Positions 1 through 12,015 of a DNA stretch of 64,000 nt are shown in pieces; position 1 is the stretch's first letter; each line of letters opens with the position of its first letter. The notes under the pieces were generated by a model. That model worked only from the letters and a program-made list of their open reading frames with translations, had not been told where the DNA came from and made no database searches. Origin of the DNA: Dryococelus australis. Lineage: Eukaryota; Arthropoda; Insecta; Phasmatodea; Phasmatidae. The DNA lies in contig CM056993.1 of the NCBI GenBank assembly GCA_029891345.1, positions 277,590,016 through 277,654,015 on the forward strand, in the 5' to 3' direction. Both the position numbers and the translations under genes were made by a program.

Positions 1-560
1 ACAAGCACTATTATATAAATAAAAATGTTTTACCATTTTTAATATAATCAAATTGGTTAGAGGAAATATACATTCATCCCAAAGTATTTGTTTACAAATC
101 AGTTTTCTAACCTAAAATCCAAACCACGCCATTTTTGCTAGATATGTAGGCAGAAAAGCAGTTCAGTGTTGGGAGACGGAGATTGGTTGTGCGCAACCAG
201 AGAGATTGGTCTACCCCATCTTTTAGTCTATGTAACAAACGATACCAACCAACTGGGTTCACTGCTCCAGGCCGGACCGGTAATGGTTAACGGACATTTC
301 CTCAGGCGCGACTAGATGTATGGGTACTGAATATCAAGTGGTTCGGAGACCATTATAATAAGAGTGTAAGCCCAACGACTTATAGTCTTTACATAATTTT
401 GTTCCTGCCTTTCATGCCGCGGAACAGTGGCGGGACAACGACTCTCGGGGTAGAGCAGCGAAAATGATGTTGAACCACCCACCCATCCGTTCTTATAATG
501 AAACAACACAACAACGTACTGTTGCATAACAGCTTGTGTTAGCACGCCGATCGGTGGCCT
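1..560. other. No gene recognised
   Basis: AT-rich flanking DNA. Short open frames exist on both strands but show no family motif, and no splice-supported exon was found. Confidence 0.5.
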
Positions 561-567
561 ACCCAGT

Positions 568-1145
568 CACAATAGAGCGTTGCGACGCGTCACGTCGAGC
601 ATCAGCCAATCAGAGCCTTGACGCTAGCGTCGAGCGTCGAGATCGTTGCACGAGCGACGAACATTGGTTTCAACGCTCGTCGCCAGCGTCGGGGAATAAG
701 AAGAATACAATTTCTGTACTTCATAATAAACAAACTGGCGAGAAGCTGAGATAAAGAACAGAAAACATACATAAACTGTTTGCAGAGATACTCATTGGAA
801 ACCAAATTTATAACAATTTTACATACCTTCAGGAAATCAAATGTATGTTTTCCAATTTCTGAAGAGTCATTAATGTTCTACAACATCATATTTAATTTTA
901 ATATAGTAATTTATTAAATAAAAGTTCATATCACTAAAAATAACATTATTATTAACTAAATGGCAAAAAACTTCACTGGATTTCGTTCGCTTTAAGCATT
1001 TCATTGCAAGTTTCCTTGCAGGATAACAGATGGCAGCAGGGCCTGTGTCGCCGGGCCGACGGCAGCACATCGCTCTATTGTGAAGACGCAAATAGCGCTC
1101 GTCGCTCGTCGGACGCGACGCGCCGCATCGCGACGCTGTATTGTG
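568..1145. mobile_element. CG-rich inverted-repeat DNA element (MITE-like)
   Basis: The left end CACAATAGAGCGTTGCGACG (568-587) is mirrored by the complement of 1126-1145, which reads CACAATACAGCGTCGCGATG. A second, exact inner mirror of CACAATAGAGCG lies at 1071-1082. Both flanks are dense in GCGTCG/CGACGAGCG words while the middle (760-1000) is AT-rich. I see no transposase. The pattern is that of a non-autonomous DNA transposon with a duplicated right end. The superfamily is unknown because no target duplication is clear. Confidence 0.5.
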
Positions 1146-1663
1146 AAAACCTCTTTAAGAAAGCGGATAGTTTCATTCCCCGGGCTTGGATTACGTATCC
1201 GAGGAAAATGTCCGTCTCAGGAAGGAAAAGAGATGGCGAAGCAGCCGCGGCGACTGTTTCCAGGGAGACGAGGCATTCCAAGCGACGCGACGCGACGGCC
1301 GACGACGATGGATGACTCAGTAGGCTGTCCGAGCCGTCCGGTGCGAAGCTAACCGTTTTCCAGAACCTCCCGCGCTCATCACGCGCGCCTCATTATCACA
1401 TTCCAGCGAATGCCTAATCGACTCCGCTTCCCAGGAAGTTGTTTCCAAACCAATCTCGTCAAGGGGGGACAGGAAACAAGCCTTCGGAAACAAAGATGGC
1501 GTCGTCGCTTTACCTGAGTGATTTGCGGTGGCCCGAGGGGATTCTCTCTTGTTGGCGGTGCTGTGGTGAAGCTCGGTTTACAATACAAAAACAAGCGTTA
1601 AATTATGCGTTATTTCCTGTGCAGAAGAACTCAATATGTATTATCTTATGTATTGGTTTCCAA

Positions 1664-1893
1664 TCCACGATAAAGTGAGTACTTTTTGAAGCCCTCTCGT
1701 TTGGAAATAGTCAGCAGATATATTTTATTGTAGCCTTAGCAGTAAAATTTAGAGTCAGGTGTGATATATATACTGTGTTTATTACTTACATGGCAATATG
1801 TATTTTAGAAAGTGATGGAAAGATAAAAAAAGATTGATAGGAAAAATGTAACTAGGACCTCAAAAGTGCTCACTTTACCGTGAATGGTGTATA
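1664..1893. mobile_element. MITE family 1, copy 1
   Basis: Inverted ends: CACGATAAAGTGAGTACTTTTTGAAGCCCTCTC at the left, and CAAAAGTGCTCACTTTACCGTGAATGG at the right. The interior (TGTGTTTATTACTTACATGGCAATA) is shared with the copies at 20092, 25155 and 59753. About 230 bp with no coding capacity. TA-rich flanks fit a Tc1/mariner-type target, but this is inferred. Confidence 0.8.
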
Positions 1894-2127
1894 CTTAGCA
1901 GGTCGTGTGCGTTGTTGGGATTTCTTAAAGCGCTAAAAGAAATAGTTATATATTATATCTTGAGTGAAACTTAAAAGGCGCGACCAATCAAAACCGAGCA
2001 GTCGGTGTTGTTGGCCAGAAGCTGTTATTTACTGTAATTTAAGCGTAAAAGTATTAATAATGCGTGTCTGTGCACATATTTACTATTATATTCGTTCACC
2101 AAAATAAACTTTTCTAACGGAAAATTT

Positions 2128-2245
2128 CGGCTTTGAAGTATGGTCTCCTTAAATGTGGTTTTTGATATACTAGGTTAGGTTAAAAACAAAAATTAACAGG
2201 AAGAGCTTGTTGTGTGTTTCCATTGGCTAGAATTAAGAACGAAAA
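2128..2245 (+). repeat. Dispersed repeat shared with 37711-37830
   Basis: The stretch GCTTTGAAGTA..TCT.CTTAAATGTGGTT, then AAAAATTAACAGGA and TTGG-TAGAATTAAGAA, recurs in the same order at about 37711-37830, directly outside the right end of the Polinton. Its nature is unknown. I see no inverted ends. Confidence 0.6.
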
Positions 2246-2754
2246 TATTTATTGGAAACTGCAAATACAGAAGATGTTTTCTTTTTCCGTATGCCAGATC
2301 AGCGCTTACTGCAAAATTCTTAACGCATATTTCTTTTTATTGTAAATCCATCAGCTCAGTGCTAAGAATACAGTGGTAAGACCACACACAGACAAGGGGA
2401 CTAAAAAAAATGGAGGTGGTTGGGGGGGGGGGGGGAGTTTGCCACCGGGCACGAGCAATCTCCGAAATATTTAAATTTTTATTAGATAAAATTAAGAATT
2501 TTCTGTTACTCTAATTACTGACATAACTTATCAATGAGTTAATTTTGGAACGCTCGACGGGCACATATATATATATATAGAAGCGCTTGGTGTCTAAAAT
2601 CAACCAATTTCAACTTGAAAATGTTCTACGTGAAAGAAGAATAATTTGTGAAAACCGACCATTCCCGGGCAATTATCGAGCATCCTGGAAGTAGCTACAT
2701 ACCGAGCCAGAGCATACTTTTGGAAAACGAATAAGTGTGGCATAAAAGTAACTA

Positions 2755-3470
2755 AAGGCTGTTCACGATAAAGTGACCACTTTAGAAATTAACCATATAA
2801 AACAGTCACTGCGACTGCCTGCATATATTTTAATGGCCACACTGACTGGCACTCGCCCAATAGAAGTTGGTAACAATGGACGGAAAGTAGTTCAATATCT
2901 GAACGTCGAATAAAATGTGTTAGGTAATAATTTGTGATAACTTAGAAAACTAGTTCTATTCATAGCACTGGAACTTTGCGTTTCTATATTTAAAAGACCA
3001 AAAGGTTTTTTTTTTTCTTTCAGAAGTAAAGTTTAATAGAATGTATTTTAATATTATTTTGTACGAATTTTTGAACTAGATAAGATATATTTTTAATTTT
3101 GGGCTCCCTCGTGTATACCTCAACCATATGTAAAATTAACATATTCATGGACCTGATTTCTTATTAATGCGTCCGTCAAGTAAAACTATGAAATTATTAG
3201 AGCAGTAAATATTTTACAAATTTGCTTATTTTTGAACTTACATGTATTTAAAAAAAAACAGAAAGTAAATTAAATCATTTTAGTATTCGTACATGTTTAC
3301 TTAATACTTTTAATTCAAAGATGAGACATGCAGCTACTTTCTCTCTGTTGTTACCAACTTTACTGAGCGCTCGATAGTGAGTGTGCTCGTTGACGTATGT
3401 GCAGGTAGGAGCAGTGACATTTTTCGAAGGTTGATTTTAAAACTGCTCAGTTAACTGTGTACAGACTATA
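2755..3470. mobile_element. MITE family 1, long form with ~120-bp inverted ends
   Basis: The left end (GGCTGTTCACGATAAAGTGA...GTCACTGCGACTGCCTGCATATAT...GTTGGTAACAATGG) is matched by the reverse complement of 3350-3470, giving terminal inverted repeats of about 120 bp. The copies at 24162 and 53948 share both arms. The interior contains AACATATTCATGGACCTGAT and TGCGTCCGTCAAGTAAAACT, also seen at 24250-24330 and 58190-58250. No ORF of note; non-autonomous. Confidence 0.8.
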
Positions 3471-4187
3471 GCTATTCTGTCTCTTGGCGGTGCTGCAATA
3501 GGTCGAGCATCGTGTTATGATCGTATAGAATATTGCTAACTGGGAATTCATATATGTATATGAATGTGAGTTAAATATCAACTAATTCATAAGTTGACAG
3601 AAATCAATGTAATATATAATAACACAAATTGGCCAAATACTGTCTGAAAATACAGTGTTCATATTTATATATAGCTTTCAATTTCCAAGGCATTGCAATC
3701 AATGCTATGAAAAATTTCATAAAACTTTTCCAGTAAACGGCCATATTCTATTTTTGTCGCACAAGTATATTTTAGCTATCTTATAAAACATAAAGAAACT
3801 GTTCTATTTTGATAAATATTGTATTGACAGATTTCGATGAAATGTTTACGAATAAAAATGTTTGTCATTTCTTTTTTGCTACACATTAATTTGACTGTAT
3901 TGTCATTGTATTTTTATGTGTTACAATAGAGTACTCATTAAAAATTCCATTTTATCATCCATTTTTCCTATTCACAAGTATTTGCACTTAACCTTTCACT
4001 ATTTTACTATAGCAAAACGTAAATTAACCATTATTTATGCAGCAGACAGCTGTAAACGCATGAAACGTCAGTACAAACAATCATAGCAATAAATGTATAT
4101 TCATAGTAGCCCGGTAATCAACACTACAATTAATTTATTGCTGTTAGGCAAACAGTGAGACATTTCAATTAAAAGAATATACTGCCG

Positions 4188-4190
<3 letters not shown>

Positions 4191-4254
<64 letters not shown>
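4191..4254. repeat. (AT)n microsatellite
   Basis: About 32 uninterrupted AT units inside the left inverted repeat of the Tc1 element. The right repeat has only a short ATATATTTA there, so the tract expanded after insertion. Confidence 0.95.
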
Positions 4255-4256
<2 letters not shown>

Positions 4257-4430
4257 CCTCGACGTATGTATCCGAGGCTGGACAAAAGTGATCATAGATC
4301 GTGAACCGACACCCGTCATTGGACTGGAAACGGACTAGTACAGCGTCAACCGCCTGACAGTTGTTTACTGCGAGCGCAGTGGCGTGGGCGGAGCAGTGGG
4401 TGTGTTGTTGGTGCGGTGCAAACAGTCAAC

Positions 4431-5442
4431 ATGGGCACACAACGCAAAGAAACAACAGTAGAAGCTAGACACACTATTATCAACCTCTGCCACAAGAACA
4501 AATCATATTCCCAAATCGCAGACACGGTTGGAAGAAGTCGGGTGACTGTACAGAGTATTGTCAGGCAACGCAAGGGTTCCAAGGTGTTCATAAACAAGGA
4601 AAGACCTGGTCTTCCTCGGAAACAAAGTACAGCAGAAACGAGGTCACGACATACTTGGAATCAAGAAGAGATGGCTTAAAATAACATCCCCCAAAGTGGC
4701 AGCGCATGTGCACACACTGTGGAAAACAAGTTTCTCTTAGAACCGTCTATAGGCTTTTCAACTGAGCAATGTATAGAGCCAGGCTACCGAGAAAGAAGCC
4801 TCGCATCGGCAAACAGAACCAAAAGAAGAAATTGACCTTTGCTCAGGACCACGTACACCAAGACCCGGACTTCTGGGGCACAGTGCTATTCACTGACGAA
4901 AGTAAATTTAACGTATTTCCTAATGATGGCAGAATGTTAGTGTGGAGAAGGTCCAGAACTGAGCTAGAGCCTCAGTACCTGCAGCTACTGTCAAACATGG
5001 TGGTGGTGGATTTATGGTCTGGGGATGCATGTCAATCTCAGGGGTGAGAGAGTTTGTATATGCTGAGGGATCCACGGAGAGATGTGAACATTTCGACACA
5101 CTGAAGAGAAATTTGCAGGAGAGTGGTGATATGTTGGGTCTTGTAAATGAGTATTACTTACAGCAGAGTATTACTTACACACGGAAGAGGTTGTCCGTCT
5201 CCCGATATTATATCACACCCCGCATACACTCCAAACCCCACCGCAGTCATCCGTTAACAAGGGTACGAAAACATTAAAATAACCAGTAAGACCAGAATGA
5301 AAGTGATACTCCTGCAGGAATTACGAAATATGGCAGTTGAAACAACCATGACTCTTGTGCATTCAATGCCGAAGAGACTAAGGGCGGTCGTCCACAGCAG
5401 AGGACTGCATTCAAAGTATAAATTGGCTACTAGTGTGTTGTT
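4431..5442 (+). pseudogene. Tc1-like transposase, frameshifted
   Basis: The start MGTQRKETT at 4431 opens a paired-type helix-turn-helix region with SQIADTVGRSRVTVQSIV, typical of Tc1 transposases, which bind the inverted repeats and cut at TA. The reading shifts frame near 4680. It resumes at about 4769 with KKKLTFAQDH and FTDESKFNVF, which holds the first catalytic Asp of the DDE/D site. It shifts again to MVWGCMSISGVREF (5014-5060). Pieces of the C-terminus (LVHSMPKRLRAVV) lie at 5350-5400. The second Asp block and the last acidic residue cannot be read in one frame. At roughly 1 kb the length is normal for the family, but with at least three frame changes the gene is dead. Confidence 0.85.
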
Positions 5443-6479
5443 TCCTTTCTTGCGTCGTTGCTGCATGGTCACTTTTGTCCAGCGTCGGATACACACGATG
5501 AGGGAATATATTTATCTAGTTTTTTCACGGCAGCATTTTCTTTCGTGTGTTGACGTGTATTTTCAGTTTGATGAATAAGTGTTCACCTGTCGGAAATTCA
5601 AATGTCTCACTCTTTGCCTAGCAGCAATAAATTGCAGTGTTTATCGCCGATTTACGATGTATGTTCTTGACGCTATTCAGTCTTATTCATTCCATTTGAA
5701 GCAGATTGCAGGCTCGATACCCAACCTGTGGTGAAAGCGACAACATTATAGGCATTAGCTGATGAAGAACAATGATAAAAAGTAACCATTTGTCTCGTGT
5801 GTTTGTTTCTGTGTTTATAAGTACGCATCCATAAACATCCGGCACACACATACCTGTAGCCATTTAAATGTTACACTTGTCGCTATTATTGGCCAACTGG
5901 AAACCTCTACACGAGCTATAGCTGCCGTATTATTCGATATTAAGGGCAACTGAGGGCACCCTTATTTTATATTCAAAGGTAACTAAAACAGAACTTTGAA
6001 TCATAATATCTACCGTGGCTGCATTTGCTTACTGAGCTATCTTAACATTCGGGTAAAATTTGCCTTTACTTCAAAAGCTTTAAAAACATAGCTGCTCGAT
6101 TTTTTTGACCTGAATACGTCTTTAAATTCGCAACCATAGTGGGAGGCAATCCAGAAAATCCGATGATAATAAAATCGGGGGATACAGTTTGGCATTGCAG
6201 CTCTGAATCTATCGTCTACATTCAAAATTAAATTACACCACTCGATTGCCAAAGGGTAAAAAATATGTTACGTTCACTGTAAAAAATTTTTTTTATATTT
6301 ATGTACAGCCTTTTTGTAATTTTGTATTTTCTGTGTGTAATTTGTAAAAAAAATACAGTGCGTCTAAATTTACAGCAATGTACAACTTCATTCATAACAT
6401 AGTACATTGATATTATAAAAAAACACTGATGTATTGGTATATTAACAATAAGAGGGGTGTAAATTTACAAATTTGGAAG

Positions 6480-7110
6480 TACGTGTAAAAGTCCACGAAC
6501 GTGAAGTATTAAAACCCAAATCTGTGTATTTTTGCAACCACGCCAATGTTGTATTGAAACATGTTCGTACATCGGTGTAAAAAAAAATTGTTCTATTTAA
6601 TTTAAAAGGTATAACAATCTTACTGTAAAAAACACATTTAAAAGGCTGTAAAATTACTCATACAAACGTATGTGTAAAAATACACTAATGCAAGTCACTA
6701 AAATCCCAAGCCTGTGTATTTTTACAACCAAGCCAATGTTGTATTAAAACACGTAATAAGTGTAACAGTACATATTTTTCTATTTCACTCAATAGGTAGT
6801 ACAATATTGCTGTCAAAAAAACACAAATGTACTGGTATACTGACATTAAAAAGGGCACGAAATTACAAATGCGAAAGTATGTGTAAAAGTACACTAATTC
6901 ATGATATTAAAACCTCAAGTCTGTGTGTTTTTACAACCATGCCAATGTTGTAAAATCTCGTAAATCAGTGTAAAAGTACGTTTTCCTATTTCACTCAATA
7001 TGTACCATTTTACAGTAAAAAAAAAAAAAACACAAGTGTACTGGTATATTGACATTAACAAGAGTGTAAAATTATAAATTCGAAAGTATATGAGCGAATA
7101 TTTACACATA
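6480..7110 (+). repeat. Tandem repeat, ~190-210 bp unit
   Basis: Units begin with GTGTAAAAGTACACTAAT-like sequence at about 6483, 6672, 6881 and (degenerate) 7090. Each contains TGTGTATTTTTACAACCAAGCC and AATGTTGTA, then CACTCAATA and CACAAATGTACTGGTATA. About three units. This is the left array of E1. Confidence 0.8.
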
Positions 7111-7463
7111 CAAATTCATGGTAACTTTATATTTTATGCGTAATTTCCTAAAAGAAGTACGCTATTTGTAATTTTACACTAGTGTTCCTGTGAAGAAGTA
7201 TTTGCTAAACACATGCGATCTAGCGGTCAGGAGTAGAACTACTTCGAACTCCTTTTGTGTTCAAAAGGAAATCTTAACTCCTACTGTTGGTATATGCTGG
7301 CTTTTCTTTATAACTACCTATTCTATCTGTAAAGTCAATGCCCTGCGTGTAACACACTGCCTTTTCATTTCAATAGCCCCTGCGCAGCCTTAATAGTCTA
7401 TTGCAGAGGACTAATCTGCCTAAATTAAATGATAAGTAATTAATTTTTAATTTGAATAATACA

Positions 7464-7867
7464 CCTCTCTTCCCAGCCAGCTGCTTGTAGGTATGGCCCG
7501 TTCGCCACTGCCGATTCCAAGGCTGCCTCTCGTCAGATTATCTGCAAAATCAAAGGAGGCTGTGGCGATAGCGTGCTCTCTGCAGTAGTTGGTGAGAGAC
7601 CCCCCCCCCCCCCCTCCGAACACCAACTTACTCTTAAGCTCTAATTATAATTGTTGCGGTAGAATAAACTGAGCTGCACTGCAGGGGAAACTCGGCCTAT
7701 ATTAGTTATTAGCTTTAAATTACTTTAACCTCTCTTCCCAGCCAGCTGTTTGTAGGTATGGCCCTTCGCCACTGCCGATTCCAAGGCAGCCGCTGAATAG
7801 TTATACCCGCAAATAACTGCAGGGCTTGTGGCGACGTGCGGCTCTCTGCTGCAGTTGGTGAGAGACC
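7464..7867 (+). repeat. ~138-bp direct duplication, period ~265 bp
   Basis: CCTCTCTTCCCAGCCAGCTG begins at 7464 and again at 7729. The copies share GTAGGTATGGCCC, TCGCCACTGCCGATTCCAAGG and, at their ends, TTGGTGAGAGACC. They sit in the nested middle of E1. Origin unknown; part of a dispersed repeat is likely. Confidence 0.85.
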
Positions 7868-7994
7868 TCCCCTGCGTCGACCAATCAACCCTCCCTTATC
7901 CGAAGCTCCGTGCACTCGTAGCATATAACCGAAATATACTCTGTTACAGCCTATGGCTACGGAGATTGGCCGCTGCGAGGTAGCACAGCATTAG

Positions 7995-8040
7995 ATTTAA
8001 CAGTAACATATGTCCCCGAGGACATATGTTACTGTTAAAT
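7995..8040. repeat. Perfect 21-bp hairpin
   Basis: ATTTAACAGTAACATATGTCC (21 bases, 7995-8015) is followed by the 4-base loop CCGA and then its exact reverse complement (8020-8040). There are no mismatches in the arms. Confidence 0.97.
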
Positions 8041-8377
8041 TTAGGTTAATTTGAAATTAGGTTAATAATTTAACCCTTTTATTTTCACAGGCTGTGCCAT
8101 CTCTTCACGGATATCTAAAAACCAGTAAGTGTTGGCTCAGCTTTCGTTGACGCCGACGCTTGCTGACAACTCACATTATTCTCTTTAATTTTCAGGTTCT
8201 ACTGGGGAATCGGGGGGAAGTCGCCCAATAGCGCCACTTCCCCCACCATAGAGGTGTGCAAGCATCTCTGGTTACAAGCCAAGCCAGTGTCCCCCTCCAA
8301 TTGCCAAGGCAAAAGGAAATGTAGTTTCCGTCCCCTCTCTCTACTAGTTTTTCATCTCTACTAACGCCAGCATGTTA

Positions 8378-8391
8378 CACACACACACACA

Positions 8392-8434
<43 letters not shown>
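8378..8434. repeat. (CA)n microsatellite
   Basis: A run of CA units with one CATA interruption near 8397. Confidence 0.95.
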
Positions 8435-8436
<2 letters not shown>

Positions 8437-8939
8437 GCTCCCGTAGCATTTCTGTTTAATGCATGAATAATTTTGAATCCTATTCTGTCGACTGGATTTT
8501 TATGGTGTCTGTGCCGGTTTTCCCAGTCTCTTCTAGTATTAGCTTAGCTATAAATACACTTAGGGAGGTAGTCATGGCCCCAATTGCAGGACATGGTTGC
8601 CCAGTCCCTCTCTGCCGTGATGCATGTCTCCTTGCATGATTTCCTATCCTTGTAGGCGTAAGGGGTCTAGCCCTGAGATGCAATAAATACCCGCCCTACC
8701 CACCGGGCTTTCACTTAACACTTAGTTATAGGGGAGTTAGAAAAAAATCGCTGAATTCAATTGTTATCTACATTTTGGAGATAACGTTTTACAACTCTGT
8801 TCACGTACACAAATTTTGTAATTACATTTGCAGTGAATCTACGATTTTATTGTTTTAAGTGAGAAAATACACTTACACAGTGGTGAAATAACACTTGTGA
8901 TATTTGTGTAAATTTACATCGTGTGGCAGGAAATCTATG

Positions 8940-9345
8940 GTTTACATAGTCAAATCGCATGCACGGAGTGCATGTAATTTTTCATCATAATACGTTAAAA
9001 TTACAAACTGGTATGTTAATATTAAACCTACAGTGTACATGTAATTAGGTATGATGAACATTAAACAGTAACAGACTAGTGTGGTAAATTTGCCATAATA
9101 ATGAGTGTGTTAATTTAAAATGTGTGGTAGAAAATTAGTAGCAAGTATAGTAAAATCACATGTACAGAGTACATGTGATTTAATGTGATGATTAGTAAAA
9201 GAAACTGACAGGTATGATAAAATTACTCTAACAAAGTTTGTGTAAATTTACATTATTTGGATTGATATTGGTAACAAAAATAGTTAAATGACACATACAG
9301 AGTACGTGTAATTGAACATAATGATTAGTAAAAAGAATAAGTATA
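8940..9345 (+). repeat. Right array of E1: ACAGAGTACATGT repeats
   Basis: Imperfect repeats of AAATCACATGTACAGAGTACATGTGATTTAATGTGATGATTAGTAAAAG lie at about 8944, 9026 (short), 9150 and 9284. Each core is a palindrome (ACATGTACAGAGTACATGT). Spacing is about 80-135 bp. Confidence 0.75.
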
Positions 9346-9499
9346 GTAAAATTACACTGCCATTGTATTTGTAAATATACCTAGGACACCCAGTAAAAGT
9401 ATGCGTACACATGTACGTGTAAAAATACACGAAAATGTGTGGGAATTGTGCTGCCACGTACATTCGTGTAAAATTACACAATTTTTTTACAGTGTTGAG

Positions 9500-11480
9500 T
9501 GAGGACCGCGAAGCATTGCGTGGTGGTGGGGGAAAAAAAAGGGGGGGGGGGGGCTGTGGTGCGCGCCGCAATTTTGAGTTCGTTTTGCTGCGTCTCATAA
9601 CTTCGCGTAGTATAACTTTTGACTAAGAGACGCTATGACGCTCGTTTAGGTTTCAATCGACAGCTCTCGCCAAGATCAATCGATTACGAGAATAAAAACA
9701 TTTGTGTGGCATGGTTATGGTGAAACTGTATGAGTTTGATGTGAAAAATTAAGAAAACTTAACACAATGTCGGCCTATACTCATCAAAAAGCCAAGTCGA
9801 AATACAGAAATTGTATACGGTTGGAAAGAGCATCTCAAAAGCAATCAAGTGATGCCCATAGAACCCCATATGATCGAGTGAAGTGGTGCCGGGAAAGTAA
9901 AATAAACATCAAGGCGTCCGAGCGCGTCAACGTAGACGTATTCACGCAAAACAAATGGCCGTGTCCCCAACACAGCCACACCACATTTTTTCTTCCGCTT
10001 TCGAGGCACAGTGATACGGGCGACAATAACATGCGCTTCCGCCTTCTTCTGCAAATGAGATATGCGACATTGGGATATTATTACACGCAATCAAAGCCCA
10101 TAGAACAAACTACGACTGTCCAGTTTTATTTTTCTCCCGCCTATTAAGGAAACTGCACAGAAAAGCTCTAAAAATGCGATTTTAAACCATTTCCACGATT
10201 TGCTTAAGCTTAGAATTAACTTAATACTATAAAAAAAACTGCAAGGACCTAGATAATTGTTTTTTAATCTTTTCTGACCAAACGTCCTATTCCCAGGACC
10301 TTAATTCGCTGGGATACGCGCAAACAACGGATGTACATAAAATAGGTCCGGCCTACTAACTCTTAAGGGAGTTCAAAAATTAAAGATGATTTTCTACGTT
10401 TCTAGTACGTCACACATTTTCTCGCTATGTGGACGCCCTTTATTTCATTTGTGACATTCTAGGTGAAATTTAAAGTGAAAATAGCCGGAAATGAAACAGC
10501 CGTAAGACGCGAGCAACTGTTTTATTATCACGACAATTTGTAAGGTTCTACAGGTAGAGAGAGCGGCAATTCACAGAGAATTCGTTCGCGGAAAGGAGAT
10601 GGGTTCGTTGAATCCCTCTCACCACCTTCTGTACTTTGCTACTTTCCGGAAGATAAGAGGCGCAAGGAAACAGGTAAAAAAGGATACCCATCAGACATTA
10701 TGTGCGTCGCCTACCTGTTGCTTGAAATTCTTTGTGGGCAAAGTAAATATTTAATTTACGATTTACACTGTCGCAAAAGATAAGTTGGCAGAAAGCGAAA
10801 CTCGATATAGATCTGCGTCTGTAAACAAATCCGTCAAACGATAGTCAAGGAAAGAGATTTTTTTATGCTTGACGTGGAAATAGAAGTAAAAAGCGACTTC
10901 TAACACAATTTATTAGATACGTATATTCCATGGTTCCGAAACAATATAACACCGGATTGTAAAGTTATGTTAAGGGATACTATATCTTAAATTTACAAAT
11001 AACTGCACGGTCAGAAGGGAAAGGAAACATTCTATGACAAGTGTTCCCCTTATACCGGTATACGGAAAGAAAAACACACTTCAGTTGAGGGGTGAATACA
11101 GCTCTGAAAACATTAGACGCATTAGAAAATCTATTCCATAGCCCTTCAACATAGTTAGAATTTGTTTTTTCCCCCCACTGTTATAAAAAAGTATTTCAGT
11201 AGTCTGAAACATGCGCAATTAATATAGGGGCCTGTAATGAAATTTGCTTAAGATTGTTCGCCGTACGTAGGGTCACCACTTTAAGGGCTTTCAGTCCGAT
11301 AGGCACACGCTGCACGACGGAAACACTGCAGGCCAATTCAGCATCTTGCGCATAGCTGGGGTGGGACACTTAATGCATTCGGCTTTGTCGCCCTTAAAGC
11401 TCCCGTGCTTTTCGATCTCAAACCTACAAACACCTCCAGGTAGGGGGCGGCCTTAAAGCCTTTGTATAATTGTGAAAGTT
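9500..11480. other. No gene recognised
   Basis: Contains a G-rich run (9527-9553) and a 126-codon open frame (9767-10147) whose translation shows no motif. A short inverted pair CTTTAAGGGC/GCCCTTAAAG lies at about 11280 and 11390. No support for a gene. Confidence 0.4.
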
Positions 11481-11501
11481 ACGTGGTGGAAATAAGAATT
11501 A

Positions 11502-11536
<35 letters not shown>

Positions 11537-11555
11537 TTTTTTTATTTAAGCTATT
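11502..11555. repeat. Poly-T tract
   Basis: About 33 T, then mixed T/A. It could be a reversed poly(A) tail of a retroposed sequence, but nothing recognisable abuts it. Confidence 0.9.
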
Positions 11556-11754
11556 AACAAATTTTTAAAAATATTGCAGGAGTGGAAATCGGCACGCTTG
11601 CTTTTTTGTTTTATGCCTTAAACGAAAGACTACAACAAGAAAGTCAAGAAACGTCTGTTTTTAAAATATTATTGTGTGTACATGTGATAACGCGTGATTT
11701 CGTCATTCATTCCGGTGGTCCTTTTATAACAATTTGTATACGAGGTGATGTGTT

Positions 11755-12015
11755 ACACTGTAAAAAATATTCTGGTAAACTTCCAGAACTACAATGGAAG
11801 TTTTAAACCATACCTTGCATGAAGAAATTACCATACATCAGGTTGCGAATATAGGAATAATACTGTAGAAAGTTGGGGATTTTCCTAAGCATTTTACTCT
11901 TTCCTGAAGAAATGTAAGAACACTACCATAAATGTATAGTAAAAACTTTGCCATCCGCGCTTTATCAGTATACGTATACACTAGTGTGGTAAATTGCAAA
12001 TAATTTCTTACAGTT
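11755..12015. mobile_element. Small relative of E1 (E2)
   Basis: It opens ACACTGTAAAAAATATTCTGGTAAACTTCC and closes with a degraded mirror (GTGTGGTAAATTGCAAATAATTTCTTACAGT). About 260 bp. The terminal CACTGTAAAAAAT word and internal GGTAAA/TTTACC words link it to E1. Non-coding. Confidence 0.5.

Larger units (their letters stand above)
4090..5660 (+). mobile_element. Tc1/mariner-superfamily transposon, degenerate
   Basis: Inner inverted repeats flank the transposase remnant: TCCGAGGCTGGACAAAAGTG near 4271-4290 and, reversed, CACTTTTGTCCAGCGTCGGA near 5470-5490. The homology extends outward: the left flank GCTGTTAGGCAAACAGTGAGAC (4140-4161) is mirrored by GTCTCACTCTTTGCCTAGCAGC (5605-5626), and TCACGGCAG occurs in mirrored positions. 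The true ends therefore lie about 100 bp beyond the inner repeats. An (AT)n tract has expanded inside the left repeat. Outer limits are approximate. Confidence 0.75.
6274..9496. mobile_element. Array-rich DNA element with CACTGTAAAAAA ends (E1)
   Basis: It starts CACTGTAAAAAATTTTTTTT near 6275 and ends with the mirror image AATTTTTTTACAGTG near 9480-9494. Between them are two blocks (6470-7110 and 8880-9480) packed with GTGTAAAA/TTTTACAC words, often as near-palindromes such as GTGTAAAATTACAC. The middle (about 7190-8780) is unrelated DNA, apparently nested insertions. No transposase is visible. The superfamily is not assigned. Confidence 0.6.

Noticed and set aside
4101..4319. Minus-strand frame with a YIYIYI run
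   Set aside because: Translation of the (AT)n microsatellite.
9284..9626. Frames with Pro- or Gly-rich runs
   Set aside because: They come from the G run at 9540 inside or beside E1, and have no motif.
9767..10147. 126-codon plus-strand open frame
   Set aside because: No motif. Minus-strand frames overlap it with equal length, and no splice or promoter context was seen.
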